Shown: positions 47,419 to 56,352, numbered from the stretch's first letter. The stretch: DNA of 64,000 bases from Caulobacteraceae bacterium (GCA_027489335.1 JAIXZX010000011.1:1-64000), one strand, 5' to 3'. Notes: generated from the sequence alone by a model not told the origin. A program made the numbers and translations.

Positions 47419-47458
47419 GCTCCTCCCGTCGGCCTGTGATCGGCCGTGCGGGAGGAGC
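47419..47458 (-). promoter_or_regulatory. Hairpin that sequesters the Shine-Dalgarno of the NTF2-fold gene
   Basis: In the transcript of this strand, GCTCCTCCCG (47458-47449) pairs perfectly with CGGGAGGAGC (47428-47419). An inner CGGCC/GGCCG stem (47446-47442 with 47434-47430) sits above a small 2/1 internal loop. The 3' arm is the Shine-Dalgarno GGGAGGAG, two bases from the ATG. The start would be hidden unless the stem opens. It could also act as the 3' end of the efflux operon transcript. Confidence 0.6.
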
Positions 47459-47491
47459 TTAGGCCTGCCGGGACGGCGATGAGAAGGCGGG

Positions 47492-48895
47492 TCAGCCTTC
47501 AGACTGCGCCCAGCCGCCGCCGAGGGCCCTGAACAGGGCGATCTGGGCGTCGGCCACCTGGGCCTGCGACAGCGCCAGCTGGGCCTGGAGCCCGGCGAGG
47601 GTCCGCTCGGCGTCCAGGACGCCCAGGAAGCTGTCGACGCCGGCCTCGTAACGCATCCGCGACAGCCGTGCGGCCCGCGCGCCCTGGTCGGCGGCCCGTT
47701 GTAGGGCGGCGCGTCGGTCCAGGGCCTTGGCGTACTGGGTCAGGGCGGTCTCGGTCTCTTGCAGGGCGATCAGATTGACCTGCTCGAAGCTCGCCAGGGC
47801 CGCATCGGCGCCGGCCCCGGCCTGGCTGATCCGCGCGCGGGCCGCCAGGATGTTGGGGAAGCTCCAGGAGATCAGCGGGCCGACATTGAACTGGTAGTCA
47901 TCGCCCAGGTCCGAGGCGTCAGCGCCCAGGGTCGAGAGGCTCCCGCCAAGCGTCACGGTCGGATAGAGGCTGGCTGTGGCCACGCCGATCCGCGCGGTCG
48001 CCGCCGCCAACCGGCGCTCGGCCGCCCGCACATCGGGACGCCGCGCCAACAGGGCGGCGCCATCGCCGACGGGGATGGCCGTCGTCACCTCGGGCACGAC
48101 ATTGCAGGCCATGGCCGCGATCGGCGCCTCGGCTGGCGGACGGCCCGTCAGAACCGCAAGGCGGAAAAGGGCGCTGTCACGCTGGGCCTCCAGCGGCGGC
48201 AGGGTGGCGCGGGTGGATTCCAGCTCGGTCTGAGCGCGGGCGACGTCGAGGCCTGCGCCCCGGCCCAGCTCGAACTGCCGACCGGTCAGGTCGGCGCTCT
48301 CCTGCTGCAGGTCCAGGGTCTGCTGGGCCGTGGCGATCTGGAGATTGGCCGCGCACAGGTCGGCATAGGCCCTGGCCGTCTCGGCCGCGACGGTGACCCG
48401 GGCGGAGTCCAGCAGGGCCTCAGCCGCGCCGGCGTCGGCGCGGGCGGCCTCCACAGAGCGTCTCACCCGGCCGAAGAAGTCGACCTCATAGGCCGCCTCG
48501 AAGCCGGCCTGGACGCTATCGCCCTCCACATAGGCCCCGGTGGCGGGGTTCTGCTGTCGCACACGCGCGGCGCCCGCCATGGCGGAGGTCGACGGCAGAA
48601 AACCCGTGCGGGCCTCACCCAGGGCGGCGCGCACCTGGGCCAGGTTGGCCGCAGCCACGGCGATGTCGCGGTTGGCGGCGAAGGCCTGGGCGACCAACTC
48701 GTCCAGCAACGGATCCTCGTAGAGCCGCCACCAGTCATCCGGCGCCTGGGCGGCGGTGAAGGGGCCGTCGGTGGCGGCGACGAAGGGGCCGGTCTCAGCG
48801 GCGCCCGCCGTGGGCGTCTGGTAGTCGGGGCCGGCCGCGCAGGCCGAGAGGAGAGCCGCGCCGGCGAACGGGGCGGCCAGACGGGACGGGATCAC
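47492..48895 (-). CDS. RND efflux outer membrane factor, NodT/TolC-type lipoprotein
   Basis: A 467-residue outer membrane factor. The GTG start gives VIPSRLAAPFAGAALLSAC, a signal peptide with lipobox LSAC, as usual for OprM/NodT proteins. The two OEP repeats follow, with DDWWRLYEDPLLDELVAQAFAANRDIAVAAANLAQVRAALGEAR and, later, ALLARRPDVRAAERRLAAATARIGVATASLYPTVTLGGSL. The protein trimerises into the exit duct of the pump. The GTG overlaps the pump gene stop as GTGA. A longer open frame upstream is antisense-frame read-through of the pump gene, not coding. Confidence 0.93.
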   Translation of the reverse strand: MIPSRLAAPFAGAALLSACAAGPDYQTPTAGAAETGPFVAATDGPFTAAQAPDDWWRLYEDPLLDELVAQAFAANRDIAVAAANLAQVRAALGEARTGFLPSTSAMAGAARVRQQNPATGAYVEGDSVQAGFEAAYEVDFFGRVRRSVEAARADAGAAEALLDSARVTVAAETARAYADLCAANLQIATAQQTLDLQQESADLTGRQFELGRGAGLDVARAQTELESTRATLPPLEAQRDSALFRLAVLTGRPPAEAPIAAMACNVVPEVTTAIPVGDGAALLARRPDVRAAERRLAAATARIGVATASLYPTVTLGGSLSTLGADASDLGDDYQFNVGPLISWSFPNILAARARISQAGAGADAALASFEQVNLIALQETETALTQYAKALDRRAALQRAADQGARAARLSRMRYEAGVDSFLGVLDAERTLAGLQAQLALSQAQVADAQIALFRALGGGWAQSEG

Positions 48896-51800
48896 GGGCG
48901 CGCCTCCGGGGCTTGGTGAGCGATGAGGCCAGGCTCGGGCGGCGGCTCTGTCACGACCTTGCGGCCCGGCAGGCGCTCGGCGAGGCGCCGGCAGACGACA
49001 TAGAAGACCGGCGTGAAGATCAGGCCGAAGATGGTCACCCCGATCATCCCGAACACCACCGAGGTGCCCAGAGCCTGACGCATCTCCTGGCCGGGGCCTG
49101 AGGCGATCGCCAGAGGCAGCACCCCGAAGATGAAGGCGAAGGAGGTCATCAGGATCGGCCTCAGACGCGTCTTGGCCGCATGCACCGCCGCATCGAAGCG
49201 GTTCATGCCCATCTGGTCCTCGGCCTGCTTGGCGAACTCCACGATCAGGATGGCGTTCTTCGCCGCCATGGCCACCAGGACGATCAGTCCGACCTGGGTG
49301 AGGATGTTGTTGTCCATCCCCCGCATCCAGACCCCGAGCATGGCCGCCAGGATGCTGAGCGGCACGATCAGGATGATGGCCAGCGGCAGGGTGAAGGCCT
49401 CGTACTGGGCCGCCAGCACCAGGAAGACGAAGACCACCGCCATGGCGAAGACCAAGAGGGTCGTGTCTCCAGCCGCCTGCTCCTGATAGGCCAGTTCGGT
49501 CCACTGGAAGCTGACCCCGGCCGGCAGGGTCTCGGCCGCCAGGCGCTCCATCTCCATCAGGGCCTCGCCGGACGACACCCCAGGGGCGGCGCCGCCGATC
49601 ACCTCGGCGGACGGGGCGAGATTGAACCGCACCACCCGGGCCGGTCCAGAATCGTCGCGCAAGGTGGCGATGGAGCCCAGAGGCGCCATGCCCCCGGACA
49701 TGGTCCGCACCTTCAGATTGGCGATGTCCGAGGCCTCGGAGCGTCCGGACGGCTCGGCCTGGGCCGTCACCCGGAAGGTCCGGCCCAGCATGTTGAAGTC
49801 GTTCACATAGGTGGAGCCCAGATAGGTCCCCAGCGTCTGAAACACCTCTGCCGGCTGGACGCCAAGCAGCAGGGCCCGGTCACGGTCCACGTCGGCGGTC
49901 AGGCGCGGGGCGCCGGTGTTGAACTGGTTGTAGACGCCGACCAGCTTCGGATTCTGGGCCGCGGCGCCGGCCAGCTGGTTGGCCGCCTGCTCCAGGGCGG
50001 CGTAGCCGACGCCGCCAGTGTCCTGGACCATCATCTTGAAGCCGCCGGCGTTGCCGAGGCCTTCCACGGGCGGAGGGGCCAGGACGAAGATGTTGGCCTC
50101 CTCGATCGCGCCCATGCGCTGCATGATCATGCCAGCGATGTTCTGGGCCGACAGGTCGGAGCCGCGCTCGCCCCAGTCGGTCAGGCGGATGAAGATGGTG
50201 GCGCTGTTCGACGCCATGCTGAAGCTGGCCCCGTCGAGCCCCACAAAGGCGGCCATGTTCTGAATGCCGGTCATGGCGCCGATCTCGGCTGTGGCCTGCT
50301 GGACCACGGCGTCGGTGCGCTCGAGCGAGGCGCCCGGGGGCAGCTGGACGACGCCGATCAGCACGCCCTGGTCCTGCTCGGGGATAAAGCCGGTCGGCGT
50401 CTCGGTGAGGCGCCAGCCGGTGGCCACCAGCAGGACGACGTAGGCGACCAGCATGATGAAGCTCATCCGCACCAGACGTGCGGTCAGCCGCCCGAACCGG
50501 TCGCTGAGCCAGTCGAAACCGCGGTTGAAGCGGTTAGCCGCGCCCGTGAGCGGCGCCATCCAGCGCGGCCCATGGGGGGCCTCGCCCTCCCGGTGCGGCT
50601 TCAGCAGCAGGGCGGCCAGCGCCGGCGACAGGGTCAGCGAGACCAGCAGGGAGATCACCGTCGCCGCCGCGATGGTTACGGCGAACTGGCGATAGAACAT
50701 GCCCGGAATGCCGGAGACGAAGGCCGTGGGCACGAACACCGCGACCAGCACCAGGCTGATGGCCACCAGGGCGCCTGAGACTTCCTTCATCGATCTGTGG
50801 GCGGCTTCCCGAGGGGACAGGCCCTCGCGGATGTTCCGCTCCACATTCTCGACCACGACGATGGCGTCATCGACGACGATGCCGACCGCCAGGACGAGGG
50901 CGAACAGGGACAGCGAGTTCAGCGAATAGCCCAGCGCCAGTTGGACCGCGAAGGTTCCGACCAGGGCGATTGGAATGGCGAGGATGGGAATGATCGCCGC
51001 GCGCCAGGTGTGCAGGAACACCACCACCACCAGGACCACCAGCAGGACGGCCTCGATGAGGGTGCTCTGCACCGCGGCCACGGAGGCGGCGACATATTCT
51101 GTGGGGTTGTAGGGGATCTGGTAGGCCAGCCCGCTGGGGAAGCTGGGCTCCAGATCGTCCAGGGCCGCGATCACGCCCTGCGCGGTCGAAAGCGCATTGG
51201 AGCCGGGCTGCTGCAGGACGGCCATGGCCACCCCCCGCTGGCCGGAGAAGTAGCCGCGCACCCCATAGTCCTGGGCGCCGATCTCGACCCGCGCCACGTC
51301 GCGCAGCCGGATGGTTCGCCCCTCGGCGTCCCGGCGCAGCACCACGTCGCCGAAGGCTTCAGGCGTGGAAAGACGCCCCTGCACTTCGACGGGCAGCTCG
51401 GTGGCCACGGCCGGACCGAAGGGCGGCTGACCAACCGTGCCGCCGGCGGCCTGCAGGTTCTGGCCGCGCAGGGCCTCGACGATCTCGTTGGGCGTCAGGT
51501 TGCGTTCGGCCGCCTTGCCGGGGTCGATCCAGACCCGCATCGAATAGAGGCCGCCGCCGAAGATCTGCACTTCGCCGACGCCTTCAACCCGCAGGAGCCG
51601 TTCGCGGACCGTGGAATTGGCGTAATTGCCCACATAGTCGGCGTCGAGGGTGTCATCGGCCGCCGTCAGCCCGACCACCATCAGGAAGCCGGTGGACTGC
51701 TTGTTGACGATGACCCCCACCTGCCGGACCTGTTCCGGCAGCCTGGGCTCGGCCAGGCTGACCCGGTTCTGGACAAGCACCTGGGCGGAATCCAGGTCGG

Positions 51801-52095
51801 TGCCAGGCTGGAAGGTGACCGTGATCTGGACCATGCCGTTGGAGGACGACGAGGTCATGTAGATCATGTCCTCCACCCCGTTGATCTCCTGCTCCAGCGG
51901 GGCGGCGACCGTCTCGGCCAGGGTCTCGGCCGAGGCGCCCGGGTAGTTGGCGATGACGGCCACGGTCGGCGGAGCGATGTCCGGGTACTGGGACAGGGCC
52001 AGCAGCGGATAGGCGAAGATGCCGATCAGGGTGATGAACACCGACAGCACCCCGGCGAAGATCGGGCGCTCGATGAAGAAGTGCGACAGACGCAT
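48892..52095 (-). CDS. RND multidrug efflux pump permease (HAE1, AcrB/MexB-type)
   Basis: A 1067-residue inner membrane proton-driven pump. MRLSHFFIERPIFAGVLSVFITLIG opens transmembrane helix 1, and twelve helices are expected. The proton-relay pair Asp-Asp is in GIVVDDAIVVVENVERN, and porter-domain landmarks such as VGEVQIFGGGLYSMRVWIDP and GFIPEQDQGVLIGVVQLPPGAS are present. Length and the duplicated architecture are complete. It exports amphiphilic drugs, detergents or metabolites. It follows the adaptor gene by 40 bases and overlaps the outer membrane factor gene. Confidence 0.96.
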   Translation of the reverse strand: MRLSHFFIERPIFAGVLSVFITLIGIFAYPLLALSQYPDIAPPTVAVIANYPGASAETLAETVAAPLEQEINGVEDMIYMTSSSSNGMVQITVTFQPGTDLDSAQVLVQNRVSLAEPRLPEQVRQVGVIVNKQSTGFLMVVGLTAADDTLDADYVGNYANSTVRERLLRVEGVGEVQIFGGGLYSMRVWIDPGKAAERNLTPNEIVEALRGQNLQAAGGTVGQPPFGPAVATELPVEVQGRLSTPEAFGDVVLRRDAEGRTIRLRDVARVEIGAQDYGVRGYFSGQRGVAMAVLQQPGSNALSTAQGVIAALDDLEPSFPSGLAYQIPYNPTEYVAASVAAVQSTLIEAVLLVVLVVVVFLHTWRAAIIPILAIPIALVGTFAVQLALGYSLNSLSLFALVLAVGIVVDDAIVVVENVERNIREGLSPREAAHRSMKEVSGALVAISLVLVAVFVPTAFVSGIPGMFYRQFAVTIAAATVISLLVSLTLSPALAALLLKPHREGEAPHGPRWMAPLTGAANRFNRGFDWLSDRFGRLTARLVRMSFIMLVAYVVLLVATGWRLTETPTGFIPEQDQGVLIGVVQLPPGASLERTDAVVQQATAEIGAMTGIQNMAAFVGLDGASFSMASNSATIFIRLTDWGERGSDLSAQNIAGMIMQRMGAIEEANIFVLAPPPVEGLGNAGGFKMMVQDTGGVGYAALEQAANQLAGAAAQNPKLVGVYNQFNTGAPRLTADVDRDRALLLGVQPAEVFQTLGTYLGSTYVNDFNMLGRTFRVTAQAEPSGRSEASDIANLKVRTMSGGMAPLGSIATLRDDSGPARVVRFNLAPSAEVIGGAAPGVSSGEALMEMERLAAETLPAGVSFQWTELAYQEQAAGDTTLLVFAMAVVFVFLVLAAQYEAFTLPLAIILIVPLSILAAMLGVWMRGMDNNILTQVGLIVLVAMAAKNAILIVEFAKQAEDQMGMNRFDAAVHAAKTRLRPILMTSFAFIFGVLPLAIASGPGQEMRQALGTSVVFGMIGVTIFGLIFTPVFYVVCRRLAERLPGRKVVTEPPPEPGLIAHQAPEARP

Positions 52096-52135
52096 GGAAT
52101 GCGGTCCCGGAAGATGCGGTCGGAAAGGGTGCGGA

Positions 52136-53281
52136 TCAGTTGGCGGGGGTGGCTGAGGCCGCCGGCGCCGAGGTCAGGCGAGGCTGGTCGCCGCCGCTGA
52201 CATCCTGGCGGGCGATCTTGCCGGCGCGCACCTCTACCTTTTGGCCAGGCATGGCCCGCTGCTGGCCGCCGACGATCACGCGGTCGTCGGGCCGCAGCCC
52301 TGAGCGCACCACCCGCAGGCCGTCGCTGGCGGGGCCGAGCTCCAGGGCCTTGACCTGCACGACCCCCTCACCGTCGACCACATAGGCCACCCGCCGCACC
52401 CCGTCGGTGATGACCGCGGTCTCCGGGATCAGCAGGGCGCGGTAGGCGTCGGCCCCGACCATGCGGCCTTGCCCGAACATGCCGGGCTTCAGGAACCCAT
52501 TCGGATTGGCGATGGTGGCCCGCAGGCGCACCGCGCCGGTGTCGCGGTCCACCAGGGTGTCGACAAAGTCCACCCGACCGGTCCAGCGGGACTCCGTCTC
52601 GTCCTGCAAGCGAATTTGCACCTGCGCCCCCTGGCGCTGTTCCGCCTGACGCTGGTATTTCAACAGCTGAGCTTCGGAGGCGTCGAAGGCGAAGTGGATC
52701 GGGCTGATCGAGACGATGGTGGTGAGGATGTCGCCCGAGGAGGCGCCGCCGCTGACCACATTGCCCGGATCCACCAGCCGCTGGGACACGACGCCGGAGA
52801 CGGGCGCGGTCACCCGGGTGAACTCCACATCGAGTCGGCGGGCCCGCAGGGTCGCCTCGGCCACCTGGGCCTGGGCCCGGCGGCTGTCGAACTCTTCCTG
52901 CGAGATGGCCTGGGCCTCAAGCAGACCCTCGGCGCGGGCCAGGTCAGCGCGGGCCAGATCAGCCTGGGCCTGGGCCGCAGCCAGCGCCGCCTGGGCCGGA
53001 CGCGGGTCAAGGGTGAACAGCAGTTGGCCTTTGCGGACGTTCTGGCCGTCCTTGAAGTGCACGCCCTGGAGGTACCCGCCCACACGGGCGCGGACCTCGA
53101 CGCGCTCGGGCGCCTCGAACCGCCCGGTGAAGTCGTCCCAGTCGACGACCTCCTCCTGCAACGGAACGGCGACCGACACCGTTGGCGTCGGCATGCCCTG
53201 TCCCGCGTTCGGGTCTCCGCCACAGGCGGCCAGACCAAGGAAGCTCGCCGCGCACACCGCAGCCACAAAGAGTCGTCTCAT
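52136..53281 (-). CDS. RND efflux periplasmic adaptor (membrane fusion protein)
   Basis: A 381-residue membrane fusion lipoprotein of the AcrA/MexA type. MRRLFVAAVCAASFLGLAAC gives a signal peptide with lipobox LAAC. The lipoyl-like halves (RARVGGYLQGVHFKDGQNVRKGQLLFTLDP and FTRVTAPVSGVVSQRLVDPGNVV) flank a coiled-coil alpha hairpin rich in AQAQADLARADLARAEGLL. A beta-barrel and membrane-proximal domain end it. The start has GGGGATA upstream; 71 further in-frame codons overlap the divergent TetR promoter region and are not used. It is the first gene of the operon. Confidence 0.93.
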   Translation of the reverse strand: MRRLFVAAVCAASFLGLAACGGDPNAGQGMPTPTVSVAVPLQEEVVDWDDFTGRFEAPERVEVRARVGGYLQGVHFKDGQNVRKGQLLFTLDPRPAQAALAAAQAQADLARADLARAEGLLEAQAISQEEFDSRRAQAQVAEATLRARRLDVEFTRVTAPVSGVVSQRLVDPGNVVSGGASSGDILTTIVSISPIHFAFDASEAQLLKYQRQAEQRQGAQVQIRLQDETESRWTGRVDFVDTLVDRDTGAVRLRATIANPNGFLKPGMFGQGRMVGADAYRALLIPETAVITDGVRRVAYVVDGEGVVQVKALELGPASDGLRVVRSGLRPDDRVIVGGQQRAMPGQKVEVRAGKIARQDVSGGDQPRLTSAPAASATPAN

Positions 53282-53381
53282 GCCTATCCCCAAGGCTGGC
53301 CTTATCCCCAAGGCCATCTGACCCGGCGGAAGACCGGGACATGTCATCAGTTGGTGACTTCTAGGTGGGATTGCGCTTCTA

Positions 53382-53399
53382 TGTCTACAAGTGTTGACA
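53382..53399. promoter_or_regulatory. Operator-like dyad TGTCTACAAGTGTTGACA between RND operon and TetR
   Basis: Fourteen of eighteen positions are symmetrical (TGTC-x-AC...GT-x-GACA). The right half contains TTGACA, a possible -35 for the tetR direction. It lies 101 bases upstream of the adaptor ATG and 23 bases upstream of the TetR start, the expected position for a repressor of both directions. Confidence 0.5.
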
Positions 53400-53421
53400 A
53401 AAAAATTCGGAGGATCGCCGT

Positions 53422-54000
53422 TTGAGCCCGCCCCTGTCTCCCGTTCGGACCCGGAACGCCGCCGCCACGCGCACGGCGATCCTGGAAGCCGCACGGCGCC
53501 GTTTCGCCCATGAAGGCTATGATCGGACCGGGTTGCGAGACATCGCCAGCGACGTGGGCGTGGATGCCGCGCTGATCTCCCGCTACTTCGGCGGCAAGGA
53601 AGAGCTTTTCGAGGAGGTGCTCACCTGCGCACCCAATATCGCGGAGTTCCTCGAGGGGGATCGCGCGGGCTTCGGGGATCGTGTGGCCACGATGATGGCC
53701 ATCGAGCCCATGCGGGAGGAGAAGTTCGAGCTCTTTCTGATCATGCTGCGCTCGGCCTCGTCGCCCAAGGCCGCCGCCGCCATCCGCCGCCATTCGAGCG
53801 AGGCCTTCTTCCAGCCCCTCGAAGCCTGGCTGGGCGGCGAGGATGCGGCGGTCCGCGCCCGGGTGCTGTCCTGCCTGATGATGGGCGCGACCATGAACCG
53901 GATGATCCACGAGGATTATCTGCTGGACGACAGCCAGCGGCGGGAGCTGTGCGACGCCCTGGCCCGCACGCTCAATCACTTCGTCAGCAGCGAGGCCTGA
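53422..54000 (+). CDS. TetR family regulator divergent from the RND operon
   Basis: A 192-residue TetR repressor. The helix-turn-helix reads RTAILEAARRRFAHEGYDRTGLRDIASDVGVDAALISRYFGGKEELFEEVL (about residues 17-67). A TetR_C-like ligand domain follows. The start is TTG with GGAGGA upstream (no ATG fits). Being divergent from the adaptor gene across a dyad, it is the likely local repressor of efflux. The inducer is unknown. Confidence 0.93.
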   Translation: MSPPLSPVRTRNAAATRTAILEAARRRFAHEGYDRTGLRDIASDVGVDAALISRYFGGKEELFEEVLTCAPNIAEFLEGDRAGFGDRVATMMAIEPMREEKFELFLIMLRSASSPKAAAAIRRHSSEAFFQPLEAWLGGEDAAVRARVLSCLMMGATMNRMIHEDYLLDDSQRRELCDALARTLNHFVSSEA

Positions 54001-54037
54001 GACGCGGCCTCACTGAGCCGGTTCGCCAATCCGAGGG

Positions 54038-54063
54038 GGAACAGCGAGCACGCCGTGTTCGCT
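54038..54063 (+). promoter_or_regulatory. Weak EcfG-type promoter candidate for the DUF1622 gene
   Basis: GGAAC (54038-54042) and CGCT (54060-54063) are 17 bases apart; the -10 differs from CGTT by one base. GAACA...TGTTC in the spacer forms a partial inverted repeat. It lies 29 bases before the ATG of the DUF1622 gene. Confidence 0.35.
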
Positions 54064-54091
54064 AAGGGGACTGGCCTGCAAGGAGCCGCCC

Positions 54092-54466
54092 ATGTTTCCC
54101 ACCATCCACAGTCTGGTCGTGGCCGCCGCCGCGCTGCTTCAGTATTTCTCGGTTCTGATCCTGGTTCTGGCTGTCATTGGAGCGACGGCGCGCTTCGCGT
54201 TTCAGGGCGCCAGGAGCCACGACTGGCGCGACGCCTTTGACCAGTACCGGGCCAATCTCGGGCGCGGCATCCTGCTGGGCCTGGAACTGCTTGTGGCTGC
54301 CGACATCATCGCCACGGTGACCGAGCCTCTAAGCTTTGATCGGGTGGGGCCGCTGGCGGCCATCGTGCTGATCCGCACCTTCCTCAGCTTTGCCCTGGAG
54401 ACCGAGATTCAGGGCCGTTGGCCCTGGCGACGTGCGGACGCCGATCCCGGCGAGGCCAAGCGCTAA
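54092..54466 (+). CDS. DUF1622 family membrane protein
   Basis: A 124-residue integral membrane protein of unassigned function. Hydrophobic segments lie at about 6-32, 52-75 and 85-105, with the family motif YRANLGRGILLGLELLVAADIIATV. DUF1622 proteins are found widely in proteobacteria and archaea without a known role. GGAG precedes the ATG. The 3' end shares its stop triplet region with the convergent phosphotransferase-like gene (CTAA covers both stops). The promoter candidate suggests stress induction. Confidence 0.85.
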   Translation: MFPTIHSLVVAAAALLQYFSVLILVLAVIGATARFAFQGARSHDWRDAFDQYRANLGRGILLGLELLVAADIIATVTEPLSFDRVGPLAAIVLIRTFLSFALETEIQGRWPWRRADADPGEAKR

Positions 54467-55341
54467 TCCGCAGCCCAGGCCTCGGCGACCTGGAACATGC
54501 CCCGCCAGTCGTAGATGTTCAGCTTGCAGCAGAGCAGGCCGGTGGAGACTGTCTCCAGAAAGCCCCATCGCCAGACAGCCTCGGCCTCGACGCCGGTCTG
54601 GGCGGCCAGCCTGGCGCAGCGCGCCCGCCCTGCCGCCAGCGGATCGCCCTGCAGCAGGATTTCAGGCCATTCGCGCATGATGACGCCGAGATCGTAGGCG
54701 GGCTCAATGAAGAGGGCGTCGGGATCGATGAACTTGAAGCCGGCCCCGTCCCGGGTCTGCAGGGCGTTGGCCGCATGGGCGTCCCCATGGGCCAGAACGG
54801 CGCGCGCAGGATCGTGCGCGGCGGCGCGATCGGCGGCGTAGAGGCGGACCCGGGCCATGACGGGCTCCGACAGCGGACCGCCCAGCGCTTGCGCGGTCTC
54901 CTCGATGAATCTCTCCAGACGTGTGGCTTTCGCTGCGCCATCTTCCAGGCCGCCAGGGGGAACCGACGCGCGCCACACCGCCATCAGCGCCTCGCACAGG
55001 GCGTCTATCTGCGCCTGCGGCGTCCAGCCCAGCTGGTCGAGCCGCGTCCCGAGCCGCTCGAGCAGCAGGGCGTGGGCGGCTTCATCCACGGCGTAGAGCG
55101 CCGCGAAGCCGCGCCCGCCCGCGGCCTCGAGCACCCGGCGTTCCGCGCCGAGCAGGTCCGCCCAAGGCGGCGCGATCTTGATCACCACCGCGCGGCCGTC
55201 CGCAAGCACGCCAGCCACGGCCAGGGCCTCGCTGCCTCCGTCCAGGATCTCTGCACCCGCGAGCCCCCATTGCGAGGCCAGCCGGGCCAGGGTCAGCGGC
55301 AGGGTTTCCAGCCAGGCTTCGCCCCGCTCCCCCTCCGCCAA
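54463..55341 (-). CDS. Aminoglycoside phosphotransferase-family kinase (APH(6)/hydroxyurea type)
   Basis: A 292-residue protein kinase-like phosphotransferase. The catalytic loop is VLAHGDAHAANALQ and the metal Asp lies in FIDPDALFIEPAYDLGVIMREWP. Both match the streptomycin/hydroxyurea 6-phosphotransferase subfamily. The P-loop region is VAGVLADGRAVVIKIAPPW. Chromosomal homologues often have no resistance role. TTG at 55341 is the first standard start. Eighteen codons of homologous-looking sequence precede it, and a CTG at 55395 overlaps the TauD stop as CTGA, so the real start may be upstream and coupled. It follows the dioxygenase gene. Confidence 0.82.
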   Translation of the reverse strand: MAEGERGEAWLETLPLTLARLASQWGLAGAEILDGGSEALAVAGVLADGRAVVIKIAPPWADLLGAERRVLEAAGGRGFAALYAVDEAAHALLLERLGTRLDQLGWTPQAQIDALCEALMAVWRASVPPGGLEDGAAKATRLERFIEETAQALGGPLSEPVMARVRLYAADRAAAHDPARAVLAHGDAHAANALQTRDGAGFKFIDPDALFIEPAYDLGVIMREWPEILLQGDPLAAGRARCARLAAQTGVEAEAVWRWGFLETVSTGLLCCKLNIYDWRGMFQVAEAWAAD

Positions 55342-55391
55342 GGCCCGTCGCTGCGCCGCCTCCGGCAGCCGGCTAATATCCGCCGAGGCGG

Positions 55392-56264
55392 TCAGACCGG
55401 AATCTCGCCGGCCACCGTCGTGCGGTGCATGACCCGCAGGTGGCCGTCATAGCCGCCCTCCGCCAGATGGATGGTCCGGCGGTTGTCCCAGATCAGCAGG
55501 GTGTCCTTGGCCCAGCGGTGGCGGAAGACGAAGTCCGTCTGGGTCATGTGGGCGAACAGGAAGCCCAGGACCGCCTGGCTCTCGGCCGGCGTCATGCCTT
55601 CGATCCCCAGGGTGTAGACCGGGCTGACGAACAGAGCCTTCTCGCCGGTCACCGGGTGGGTGCGCACCAGCGGGTGGGTATGGGTCTTGTCCGCCTCCTC
55701 CGAGACGATGATCTGCATGGTGCGCTTCTCGGTCTCCCGGGCGAAGACCCCCTTGGTCCCATAGGCGCGACCGGCGCTGTGGATGGCCCGCAGGGGCGCC
55801 AGCATCTCCTGCATCACCGGCGAGAGGGCCGCATAGGCGCCGGCGCAGTCGGCGAAGAGGGTGTCGCCGCCCACCGGCGGGATCACCTGGCCATGCAGCA
55901 GGGTGGCCGCCGGCGGCGCGGGCTGAAAGCTCCAGTCCGAGTGCCAGCCGGCCCCGAAATTGGTCGCCTTCTCATCAGGCTCCCGGCGGAGCTCCAGCAC
56001 ATTGGGCCGGCCGGGCATGGGGGCGATAAAGGGATCGACGCCAAAGGGGCCAAACTGCAGGGTCACCGCCTCAAGCTGGTCAAGGCTCAGCGGCTGGTCT
56101 GGAAAACTCAGCACCCCATGGTCGGCCCAGGCTTTCCGGACGTCCTGCATGGTCGCCTCATCCAGCGGGGCGGCGAGGCTGAGGCCCGTGACGACGGCGC
56201 CGAAGCCTGAGGCGCTCGGCGTCACCTGCAGCTTCGAATTGTGCGTATGAACCCTGTCCAACAT
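55392..56264 (-). CDS. TauD/TfdA family Fe(II)/2-oxoglutarate dioxygenase
   Basis: A 290-residue non-heme iron dioxygenase. The iron triad is HxD in GAGWHSDWSFQP with the distal His in WDNRRTIHLAEG, and Arg in LRVMHRTTV binds 2-oxoglutarate. The substrate range of the TauD/TfdA family covers taurine, alkylsulfates and phenoxyacetates; this sequence does not decide which. The start MLDRVHTHNSKLQV follows a short divergent gap from cobS (88 bases). The APH-like gene is downstream on the same strand, nearly touching. Confidence 0.9.
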   Translation of the reverse strand: MLDRVHTHNSKLQVTPSASGFGAVVTGLSLAAPLDEATMQDVRKAWADHGVLSFPDQPLSLDQLEAVTLQFGPFGVDPFIAPMPGRPNVLELRREPDEKATNFGAGWHSDWSFQPAPPAATLLHGQVIPPVGGDTLFADCAGAYAALSPVMQEMLAPLRAIHSAGRAYGTKGVFARETEKRTMQIIVSEEADKTHTHPLVRTHPVTGEKALFVSPVYTLGIEGMTPAESQAVLGFLFAHMTQTDFVFRHRWAKDTLLIWDNRRTIHLAEGGYDGHLRVMHRTTVAGEIPV

Positions 56265-56352
56265 GGCGCCGGCGTCTCCTGATTGTTTTTGATCGGCGGC
56301 CTATGAAACACACGTTTGCTTTGCGGGCGTAACCCTGTATGCGAACCTCGTC

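Noticed and set aside
52136-53494. Longer start for the RND adaptor at 53494
   Set aside because: The extra 71 codons cross the divergent regulator and its operator; MRRLFVAAV with lipobox is the natural exported start.
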